A stretch of DNA of 64,000 nt, from positions 186,001 to 250,000 of the forward strand of contig NZ_CP106877.1 of NCBI RefSeq assembly GCF_026547205.1. The letters are read 5' to 3'. Below are positions 8,665 to 15,624 of the stretch, piece after piece. Within the stretch, counting starts at the first letter, position 1, and every line of letters starts with the position of its first letter. The notes under the pieces were generated by a model. The model was not told the origin of the DNA. It saw only the letters and a program-made list of their open reading frames with translations, and searched no databases. Position numbers and translations under genes: made by a program. This DNA comes from Fervidibacillus halotolerans. GTDB lineage: Bacteria; Bacillota; Bacilli; Bacillales; Caldibacillaceae.

Positions 8665-9237
8665 ATGTTGAAAGATTGGGAACAATTGTTTCAAGAACTT
8701 GCAGTTGACCATCAAATGAATTTAGATGAAATTCCAAATATTAATTTGTACATGGACCAAGTGATTCAATTATTTGAAAGCAAATATGCTAAAACAAAGA
8801 GGAAAGAGGACGAAAAAATTTTGACGAAGACGATGATTAATAATTATGCGAAGGGACGATTATTGTTCCCGATAAAAAATAAAAAATATACGAAGGAACA
8901 CTTAATTTTATTAAATTTTATTTACCAAATGAAGGGCGTCCTTTCCATAACTGATATAAAAGCGGTTTTAGAAAAAATAAATGAAAAAATCGAAGTGGAT
9001 GAATTTGATCCTTCCGATATATATAACAGTTATTTACAATTAACGAATAAATATGCACACCATTTTAAGGAAAATTTGGAAACGATCTTTCAATTATCAA
9101 AAAAAGAGTTAGAAAAATTAGATGATCCGGATTCATCATATTTGGAAAAATTACTAATCATTTCTTCCCTTGCTTACTTGAGTAATTTATACAAACGTGC
9201 AGCGGAAAATCTAGTCGATGAATTATCAGCCGATTAA
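8665..9237 (+). CDS. DUF1836 domain protein
   Basis: The 190-residue soluble, largely helical protein has the pattern of DUF1836: a MerR-like helical start with ILTKTMINNYAKGRLL, then KKYTKEHLILLNFIYQMKGVLSITDI. The motif MINNYxKxxLLP resembles the DNA-reading helix of MerR-type domains, so a regulatory role is possible but unproven. It is divergent from trhA. GGAGGGAG precedes both the ATG (8665) and the next codon TTG (8668), so the start could be one codon later. A repeat cluster begins 2 bp after the stop. Confidence 0.7.
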   Translation: MLKDWEQLFQELAVDHQMNLDEIPNINLYMDQVIQLFESKYAKTKRKEDEKILTKTMINNYAKGRLLFPIKNKKYTKEHLILLNFIYQMKGVLSITDIKAVLEKINEKIEVDEFDPSDIYNSYLQLTNKYAHHFKENLETIFQLSKKELEKLDDPDSSYLEKLLIISSLAYLSNLYKRAAENLVDELSAD

Positions 9238-9239
9238 CT

Positions 9240-9331
9240 GGGTCGGGGTTCCGGTTCCTTTGACCCACTTTCCAGGAAATGGTGGGTCGGGGTTCCGGTT
9301 CCCCCTGCCCTCCCGGTTCCCCCTGCCCACC
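9240..9331 (+). repeat. REP-like repeat cluster 5 (after DUF1836 gene)
   Basis: Unit one (9240-9266) starts GGGTCGGGGTTCCGG and ends TTCCTTTGACCC. Unit two (9284-9310) starts the same way and ends TTCCCCCTGCCC. A partial third (CCCGGTTCCCCCTGCCCA) follows. The A-to-G shifts (TCGGGG for TCAAGG) mark this cluster as a diverged subtype. Confidence 0.8.
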
Positions 9332-9429
9332 TCCTACCTTACGTGCTATCGATTCGCCTTAAATCCTTTACCAGAAAAGGGTGAATTGCTAAACTTAAGA
9401 TAAACAGATTAAATGGGAGTGAACATATA

Positions 9430-10836
9430 ATGGACACCGTGCTCGTCATCGGAGGGGGAATAACCGGTCTTTCCGCACTATTCGAATTGCAAAAATGGAA
9501 AAGGAACACGGGTTATCCCGTCCGATTAATACTTACGGAAGCTTCTTCAAGTATGGGTGGGAAGATTCGAACGGTTAAAGAAAGCGGTTTTATTATGGAA
9601 ACCGGTGCAGACTCGATTGTAACAAGAAAAATCATCGATCATCCGTTATTTCATGAACTCGAATTAAAACAAGAAACGGTTTTTAACCACACTGGCATTT
9701 CCTTTATTTATACGAATGGTCAGCTGGTCGAAATTCCAAAGGACTCGGTTTTCGGTATTCCAATCACGATCGAATCTTTAGCGAAGAGCCAATTGATTTC
9801 GGATCGGGGGAAGGTAGCTGCATTAAAGGACTTATATGTGGAAGATAATCCGTTTACCGAGCAGGATTCTATCGGGGATTTCCTCGAATATTATTTCGGA
9901 GAGGAATTGGTGAAAAAACAAGTTTCACCTGTACTTTCAGGGGTTTTTTCCGGTGAATTAAAAGAATTATCTATCCAGTCAACCCTTCCTTTCGTATATG
10001 AATATAAAAACAAATACGGCAGCATTATGAAAGGGTTGGAAAAAAATAAACATCGATTTATAAGAAAAGAAAAGGAAAAATTCTTATCCTTTGAACGTGG
10101 ATTATCGACCATCATCGATAAATTAGTCGACCAATTGGAGGATGTGGAAATTTTCCAAAATTGGCAAGCGGTAAAAATTGAAAAACTGGATAGAAAATAC
10201 AAGGTCCATTTTTCCAATGGAAAGCAGATTCTTGCCGATCGATTGATTCTCTCTATTTCGCATTTAGATGCGGAAAAATTATTCGATGACTCGGAATTAC
10301 GTACATATTTCTCCAATATTAGGACTAAGTCGATCATTAGCGTGTATCTCGGATTAAATGTTACAAATGATGCTTTACCGAAAAATGGAACAGGATTTAT
10401 CACTGAAAAGGGTTCTGATCTACTGTGTGGCGCTTGTACGTGGACAAGTAGGAAATGGATACATACATCAAAGAGTGGCAATTTACTCCTTCGTATGTTT
10501 TATAAAAGTTCCCATCCACGCTATGATTATATAGAAAAGCTATCGGATGAACAACTTGTCGAATTGGCACGGAATGATCTTAAAAACAGTATGGGAATTA
10601 GTGCACAACCAATTGTAAGCAATGTAAAGCGATGGGAAAATCAATTAACTGTGTATGATTTAAATCATTCCCGAACCGTTTCCCATTTGAGAGAAACATT
10701 AAAAAATCGATATCCGGGTATTTATGTATCGGGTAGTTCATATGATGGTGGAGGAATTCCCGATTGTATCAATGGTGGAATAAACAGTGCAAAGCAATTG
10801 ATGTCAGAAATTGTAGGTACAACAGTTGAAAAATAA
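9430..10836 (+). CDS. hemY: Protoporphyrinogen/coproporphyrinogen III oxidase
   Basis: The 468-residue FAD-dependent oxidase belongs to the HemY/CgoX type. In Firmicutes this enzyme oxidises coproporphyrinogen III to coproporphyrin III in heme synthesis. The dinucleotide-binding motif is VIGGGITGLSALFEL at residues 5-19, followed by MGGKIRTVKESGFIMETGADS. The C-terminal FAD contact reads YVSGSSYDGGGIPDCINGG. Length fits the family (about 470). The usual hemE and hemH neighbours are absent; the other heme-related gene nearby is ctaB, 5.4 kb upstream. GGGAGTGA lies 7 nt before the ATG. Confidence 0.88.
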   Translation: MDTVLVIGGGITGLSALFELQKWKRNTGYPVRLILTEASSSMGGKIRTVKESGFIMETGADSIVTRKIIDHPLFHELELKQETVFNHTGISFIYTNGQLVEIPKDSVFGIPITIESLAKSQLISDRGKVAALKDLYVEDNPFTEQDSIGDFLEYYFGEELVKKQVSPVLSGVFSGELKELSIQSTLPFVYEYKNKYGSIMKGLEKNKHRFIRKEKEKFLSFERGLSTIIDKLVDQLEDVEIFQNWQAVKIEKLDRKYKVHFSNGKQILADRLILSISHLDAEKLFDDSELRTYFSNIRTKSIISVYLGLNVTNDALPKNGTGFITEKGSDLLCGACTWTSRKWIHTSKSGNLLLRMFYKSSHPRYDYIEKLSDEQLVELARNDLKNSMGISAQPIVSNVKRWENQLTVYDLNHSRTVSHLRETLKNRYPGIYVSGSSYDGGGIPDCINGGINSAKQLMSEIVGTTVEK

Positions 10837-10904
10837 AAAATTTGTCAAACTAAAAATGAATCGGATGACGATTACATTCCAAATACGAGATGGGGGGATG
10901 GCCC

Positions 10905-11270
10905 ATGGCCGATCTGACGCAAATTATGTCTTGGACGTTTTTAGAAGAAACCTCGGTGCCAAAGGAAGTGGAGAAAGTTCTCATCGAAGGAGAACGTGCA
11001 GAAATAGCTTATCGAACGATTCGTGATGTGGCTGTGATTACGAACAAGCGGATTATTATTGCGGACAGACAAGGATTAACAGGAAAAAAGGTAGAAATCT
11101 ATACGATTCCGTTCAAATCAATCATTATGTACTCTACTGAAAATGGTGGCCGCTTGGACATGAATGCAGAGTTGGAACTGTGGACAAGGGTTGGCCGTTT
11201 GAAGTTGAATTTAAACAAAGGAGTAGATGTAAGGAAGCTGGATCGATTAATTGCCCAACATATTTTATAA
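10905..11270 (+). CDS. Bacterial PH-domain protein
   Basis: The 121-residue protein matches the bacterial pleckstrin-homology fold family (bPH_1): an N-terminal helix, then the strand motif VAVITNKRIIIADRQGLTGKKVEIYTIPFKSIIMYSTENGG split over alternating strands, ending with a helix KLDRLIAQHIL. Members are small cytosolic proteins of unknown role. The start at 10905 follows GGGGGG by 7 nt; an in-frame ATG at 10890 lies inside that purine run. It follows hemY by 68 bp and may be co-transcribed. The terminator at 11418 is downstream. Confidence 0.72.
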   Translation: MADLTQIMSWTFLEETSVPKEVEKVLIEGERAEIAYRTIRDVAVITNKRIIIADRQGLTGKKVEIYTIPFKSIIMYSTENGGRLDMNAELELWTRVGRLKLNLNKGVDVRKLDRLIAQHIL

Positions 11271-11417
11271 TGATTTCTTTTTTTGATGAACAGGATGTTA
11301 TGAATAAATTACTATTCGAGTTGATAAAAATCGGACCCTAATTTCTTTCACCATCATACGTACCTTAAATAGAACTCATATTCAAAAAATAGATAAGGCC
11401 ATTTACTGAATTTTTTC

Positions 11418-11458
11418 GCTCTTGATCCCTCCAATAAAAGAGATCAAGGGCTTTTTTT
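11418..11458 (+). terminator. Terminator after the PH-domain gene
   Basis: CTTGATC (11421-11427) pairs with GATCAAG (11442-11448), followed by GGC and T7. It is about 150 bp after the PH gene stop. Confidence 0.7.
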
Positions 11459-11824
11459 AATATCTACCCTCTTTGAAAACCGCAAAAAATCTTTTAACGC
11501 TTCCCACTCGTTTCCTTTCGATTTGATGGTTCCGTCCGTATAATACATAAAAATCAACATTCGTAACATAATTGATTTACTTATCATATGAAAAATATCA
11601 TTTTTATAAAAAATACGGGATAAATTTTCCCTTTATTTTTCTATTTCTATATAAACACTTTTTAAATGGTGAACAATATCCACGCTTTTAAAATTTCCAT
11701 TATGTTTTCTATTTCCCCTTGATAAATTGGAAATGACAGTTGGTATGAATCATTTCGATTGTCCTAAGAATTTTTTTAAGTATGGTTTTCCGATCCTTAC
11801 TTACAGGTTCGAAAAAAAGATTAC

Positions 11825-11873
11825 TAAAAAATCCTAGGTTGTACCTTTGTTTTATAGGGCACAACCTAGGATT
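11825..11873 (-). terminator. Terminator of the PTS IIC gene (possibly bidirectional)
   Basis: A 12-bp arm AATCCTAGGTTG pairs with CAACCTAGGATT across a short loop. Read on the reverse strand it is followed by T6. It lies about 100 bp beyond the stop of the leftward gene. Confidence 0.72.
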
Positions 11874-11969
11874 GAAAGAAAGATCTATTATGAATACCAA
11901 TACTTTTAGACCATTTTATCGGTCAAACTTTCGAATCAACTCTTTCTTTTTTTTTTTGGCGAATTTGCA

Positions 11970-12992
11970 TTATTCCTTGTCCAAAAGTCTTTGTAACGAC
12001 ATATCCCCGTATTTAATCAAACCTTTTCGCCGCATATATTCAGAAATAATCAAAGTTAAAAAAGCTGGTCCAACAAAGTGTAGCAGGATGATTTTCATCA
12101 AAATTTCTCCACTAAACCCCATCGTTGTAATCGTCATAATTTGACCGACAAGACCGCTCGTTCCCATTCCCGCCCCAGCAGCGATGTTTTCCATTTTCCA
12201 AAGGGTCGTTCCGATTGGTGCAAGAATCGCCCCTGCGACTGTTGGAGGGATTAAAATTAGCGGGTTTCGAATGATATTTGGGACTTGTAACATCGACGTA
12301 CCAAGCCCTTGTGAAAGTAACCCTCCAATTTTATTTTCACGGAAACTACTAACAGCAAATCCAATCATTTGTGCAGAACACCCGATCGTTGCGGCGCCGG
12401 CAGCGAGTCCATGTAGGTCGAGCATAAAGGCAATAGCAGCACTGGAAATGGGGGCTGTTAGCGCAAGTCCCATCAAAACTGCCACGATCACCCCCATAAT
12501 AATCGGTCGTTGTTCAGTCGCCCAAATAATAATGGCACCAAAACCGGTCATAAAGGAATCGATACCAGGACCGATCCAAGATGCAACGGCGTAACCGAAA
12601 AAAATCGTAACGAAGGGTGTCACGATTATATCCACTTTCGTTTCTTTACTAACGAGTTTGCCGATTTCCGTTGATAAAAGGGCAGCTACGTAACTTCCTG
12701 CAGGTCCACCCAACGTTGCCCCTGCTGCTCCGCTTACGATTGCGGAAAAAAGAACGAGGGGCGGTGCCTTCAAACCATGGGCAATGGCAGCTCCTATGAC
12801 AGGGCCCATAAGTCCCATCGCCAAATCCCCCATGTCGACGAGAAAAGGAAAGCCGAGTTGTTGACCGATTGTTTTAATGATTAATCCGATAATTAAAGAA
12901 GCAAAAAGTCCTAAAGCCATACTGCTGAGGGCATCGATAAAATAAATTTTCGGAGATAGGCTAACACCTTTTTTCTTTAAAAAGGATCTCAT
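11970..12992 (-). CDS. PTS-type EIIC membrane protein (PTS_EIIC_2 family)
   Basis: The 340-residue polytopic protein has about nine or ten helices rich in Gly and Ala, with repeated motifs such as MGLMGPVIGAAIAHGLKAPPL, GGPAGSYVAALL, LTAPISSAAIAFML and GAGMGTSGLVGQ. It resembles the stand-alone EIIC_2 family of putative sugar transporters. No EIIA, EIIB or sugar-metabolic gene is adjacent, so phosphotransfer coupling and substrate are unknown; it could act as an uncoupled transporter. The ATG follows AAGGAAG. Its terminator is at 11825-11873. Confidence 0.72.
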   Translation of the reverse strand: MRSFLKKKGVSLSPKIYFIDALSSMALGLFASLIIGLIIKTIGQQLGFPFLVDMGDLAMGLMGPVIGAAIAHGLKAPPLVLFSAIVSGAAGATLGGPAGSYVAALLSTEIGKLVSKETKVDIIVTPFVTIFFGYAVASWIGPGIDSFMTGFGAIIIWATEQRPIIMGVIVAVLMGLALTAPISSAAIAFMLDLHGLAAGAATIGCSAQMIGFAVSSFRENKIGGLLSQGLGTSMLQVPNIIRNPLILIPPTVAGAILAPIGTTLWKMENIAAGAGMGTSGLVGQIMTITTMGFSGEILMKIILLHFVGPAFLTLIISEYMRRKGLIKYGDMSLQRLLDKE

Positions 12993-13138
12993 CTAGATCT
13001 TCCTTTCTAGTAAAGAAATTTCCTATGATTGTTCGTCATTGAAATTAGACGAATTTTTAAAATGAATATATAAAGACAAATTGACCGGTACGAATCGAAA
13101 ATCGAAGTTTTTGTTAATATGTTCTTTGCAGGTATCAT

Positions 13139-13624
13139 TTATAACTTATTTTTAAATTGGATCCGTTTATCTATGACATACATAAGTGGGGCACCGGCAG
13201 CCATAACGACAAATTCTCCAACGGCTGTGAACAACCACGATTCCCAAAACGGAAATCCTAGGGCAAGTTTTAACTCATACGCAATGATAAACATCATAAA
13301 ACTGAAAATGATGGTGTTTGCTATCAATTTCATCCAAATATTTTTCATCCATTTCGTTACTAAAAGGGTAATTGCCAATGAAACAATCGAATGAAATACA
13401 CCGAAAATTAAGTCGTAAGGCAACATATTAGAAAAAAATAGATTTGCGAAAAAAACGCCAATGACCACTCCGAAAAAATATTTTTTGTTAAAAATCACGA
13501 GATGGTTAAACATTTCAGGAATGCGAAATTGGATGTTCGAAAAAGCAATCGGTTGAATCACCGCTGTAACGGCAATATATAGAGCCGCTACAATTCCGTT
13601 TGTAACAATTGTTCTGATTTTCAC
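13139..13624 (-). CDS. queT: QueT-type queuosine precursor transporter
   Basis: The 161-residue membrane protein has five or six helices and matches QueT, the substrate-binding S component of energy-coupling factor (ECF) transporters for queuosine precursors. Typical segments are ALYIAVTAVIQPIAFSNIQFR, RIPEMFNHLVIFNKKYF, GVFFANLFFSNMLPYDLIFGV and WLFTAVGEFVVMAAG. The start is a GTG at 13624, because GGGAGAGG lies just upstream. An ATG one base away in another frame is followed at once by TGA. The preQ1 riboswitch ending at this ribosome site supports the function directly. The shared ECF energising module is not in the window. Confidence 0.88.
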   Translation of the reverse strand: MKIRTIVTNGIVAALYIAVTAVIQPIAFSNIQFRIPEMFNHLVIFNKKYFFGVVIGVFFANLFFSNMLPYDLIFGVFHSIVSLAITLLVTKWMKNIWMKLIANTIIFSFMMFIIAYELKLALGFPFWESWLFTAVGEFVVMAAGAPLMYVIDKRIQFKNKL

Positions 13625-13629
13625 ATTTA

Positions 13630-13673
13630 TCCTCTCCCTAGTTTTTTTACGTGGGATGGTCTCGAACCACGTC
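13630..13673 (-). ncRNA. preQ1-I riboswitch controlling queT
   Basis: On the reverse strand the stem ACGUGG / CCACGU encloses the loop UUCGAGACCAUC and is followed by the A-rich tail AAAAAAACUA, then GGGAGAGG. This is the compact class I preQ1 layout: P1, C-rich loop, A-rich tail folding back. It compares well with the Thermoanaerobacter and B. subtilis aptamers as I recall them. The tail runs straight into the queT ribosome site, so ligand binding should hide the Shine-Dalgarno and lower translation. Confidence 0.85.
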
Positions 13674-14096
13674 GGGTTTACCCGAAAATAGAACACTAAA
13701 CAATAGTATAAAATAAAAAAGAGTTTTAAACAAAGCGAAAATATCCAAATCCCATTCTTTTGTTAAGCTATCATGAAATATTTTTTAGATGGATCATTCA
13801 TAGGAAAGGCACCCCTTTAAATACCATGTAATAGGGCTGCCCCTTCCCTTATCCCTTGTGCGGATGGAATTAGTCGACAAATGAAAAGAAACTATTTTTT
13901 AACAAAATTGATGATGGTTGTACCTACCATTTGTAGGAAAAGTTTTTTCGACCCATGTTTGATAGATTCAATGAAACGATTAAAAAAGTTTGTCCAATAA
14001 TTAAAGATGAAAAATGATAGGCGTCTTGCAACGAACGGTCCGGTAATATAAACTTTAAGGCGATATATATTGATTTCTGATAGAAGTGGTGAAGGT
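13674..14096. other. Divergent intergenic region queT / thrE
   Basis: The part left of 13760 carries the queT promoter (AT-rich, no strong box picked). The remainder up to 14096 holds the promoter of the exporter genes. No gene, repeat or strong palindrome seen. Confidence 0.35.
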
Positions 14097-14864
14097 ATGA
14101 CAAAAAGTATGACAATGCAGGAAATTGAAATTCGAGAAGTATGCCTTCTGGCGGGGAAAATCATGTTAGAAAGTGGAGCTGAGACGTATCGGGTGGAGGA
14201 TACGATGGTCAGAATTGCGACTTCCTATGGGGTAGAAAGTGCTGAAAGTTATGTAACGCCTACTGCCATTATTTTTACGATAGAAGGAGAACACCCGACA
14301 AAAACGAAAATGATTCGAATCATGAATAGAGGGACGGATTTAAATAAAATCGCAATGGTGAACAATATTTCAAGGGAGATTCATAGTGGAAAGTGGTCTG
14401 TGAGAGAAGCTTATCAATTGTTGAAGGAAATCGAGAAAAGTAACGTCAGTTATCCAATTTGGATACAAATTCTCGCTGCAACCATTGCCAGTGCTTGTTT
14501 TGTGATTATGTTCAATGGAAGATGGGATGATTTTCTTCCTGCATTTTTCGCAGGGGGGATTGGGTACTCATGGTTTTTATATATTGATCGTTTCGTCCAT
14601 ATCCGTTTTTTTTCCGAGTTTTCGGCCTCATTATTCATCGCACTTAGTGCAGTCGGCTTCGTATATTTCGGATTTGGTGTGGAAATCGATAAAATTGTTA
14701 TCGGATCGGTTATGCCCCTTGTCCCAGGGCTTTTAATTACCAATGCGATCCGGGATTTAATGGCCGGTCATCTCGTTTCAGGGTTGACGAAAGGTGCAGA
14801 GGCTGTTTTAACGGCTTTTGCAATCGGTTCGGGTGTTGCGGTTATTCTCGTATTATTTTCATAA
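14097..14864 (+). CDS. ThrE-type threonine/serine exporter, N-terminal half (DUF1212)
   Basis: The 255-residue protein has a cytosolic N-terminal domain with VCLLAGKIMLESGAETYRVEDTM and the tail motif MNRGTDLNKIAMVNN, followed by five membrane helices from about residue 120. This matches the N-terminal part of ThrE exporters, which Bacillus encodes as two proteins (compare E. coli YjjP/YjjB). The membrane motif VMPLVPGLLITNAIRDLMAGH is characteristic. The ATG at 14097 follows AAGTGGTGAAGG. The partner gene begins 103 bp downstream. Confidence 0.85.
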   Translation: MTKSMTMQEIEIREVCLLAGKIMLESGAETYRVEDTMVRIATSYGVESAESYVTPTAIIFTIEGEHPTKTKMIRIMNRGTDLNKIAMVNNISREIHSGKWSVREAYQLLKEIEKSNVSYPIWIQILAATIASACFVIMFNGRWDDFLPAFFAGGIGYSWFLYIDRFVHIRFFSEFSASLFIALSAVGFVYFGFGVEIDKIVIGSVMPLVPGLLITNAIRDLMAGHLVSGLTKGAEAVLTAFAIGSGVAVILVLFS

Positions 14865-14967
14865 AAAAGGTCGACCACTAACCCTCGACCAATACATAAA
14901 TTCAATTGGTGAATGTAATCAAACAAAGATGTTGTCTAAGTCTAGATTGTTGTAAGGAAGTGATAAA

Positions 14968-15408
14968 ATGTTTTTTCAGTTACTAATGAGTTTTGCCGCC
15001 TCTTCGGGTTTTGGAATTATGTTTAATGTACCTAAAAATTCCATAATTCAGTGTGGTTTTACAGGAATGATCGGATGGTTAATCTATATCTCATTTGTTG
15101 GTCAAAAGGTGGACGCTGTTCCCGCTAGTTTTATTGCTTCTTTTTTTGTTGCCTTGATTAGCCATATTTTTGCGAAATGGTATAAAACACCCGTTATCGT
15201 TTTTATCGTTGGAGGCATTATTCCCCTTGTACCCGGAGGTTTGGCTTATGATGCCATGAGACATTTTGTTATTAATGATTACTATACTGCCATTCAATTA
15301 GCTGCAAAAGTGTTATTAGTTGCAGGTGCGATTGCCATTGGAATCGTATTTTCGGAAGTTTTTAATCAAATTTATAAAAGAATACGAATGGCAAAAATTA
15401 GACAATGA
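14968..15408 (+). CDS. ThrE-type threonine/serine exporter, C-terminal half (DUF3815)
   Basis: The 146-residue protein has four or five membrane helices. It contains GGIIPLVPGGLAYDAMRHF, the counterpart of the PLVPG motif in the upstream protein, reflecting the internal duplication of ThrE. It is expected to pair with the product of 14097-14864 in the cytoplasmic membrane to export small amino acids. AAGGAAGTGAT precedes the ATG. A short GGTCGA/TCGACC hairpin without a T run lies between the two genes and may adjust their ratio. Confidence 0.83.
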   Translation: MFFQLLMSFAASSGFGIMFNVPKNSIIQCGFTGMIGWLIYISFVGQKVDAVPASFIASFFVALISHIFAKWYKTPVIVFIVGGIIPLVPGGLAYDAMRHFVINDYYTAIQLAAKVLLVAGAIAIGIVFSEVFNQIYKRIRMAKIRQ

Positions 15409-15624
15409 AATGATTTTCCGATTGATTGCTGGCAAATAGATCCGTTCGGTCACCTGAATATAAAGGTGGAAAAGGTTTACGATTATAAGGAAATTCGTAA
15501 GAAACGGGATGCAAGTCCTATTTTTTTTCCACAAAAATCAAGTTATAATGAATAAATAATAGTCGGATAATTCTTACATATTTAAACGATGAGGGTTTAT
15601 ATTAAAAGGAATAGGGTGATCGTT

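Larger units (their letters stand above)
11271..11969. other. 700-bp gene-free region
   Basis: This AT-rich stretch between a rightward and a leftward gene contains the two terminators listed separately. Reading frames here are short, lack ribosome sites and do not resemble known proteins. I see no RNA gene, but a small RNA cannot be excluded between 11480 and 11820. Confidence 0.4.

Noticed and set aside
9218..9403. Frame reading through repeat cluster 5
   Set aside because: It is Pro/Phe-rich translation of the repeat itself, overlaps the DUF1836 stop and lacks a ribosome site.
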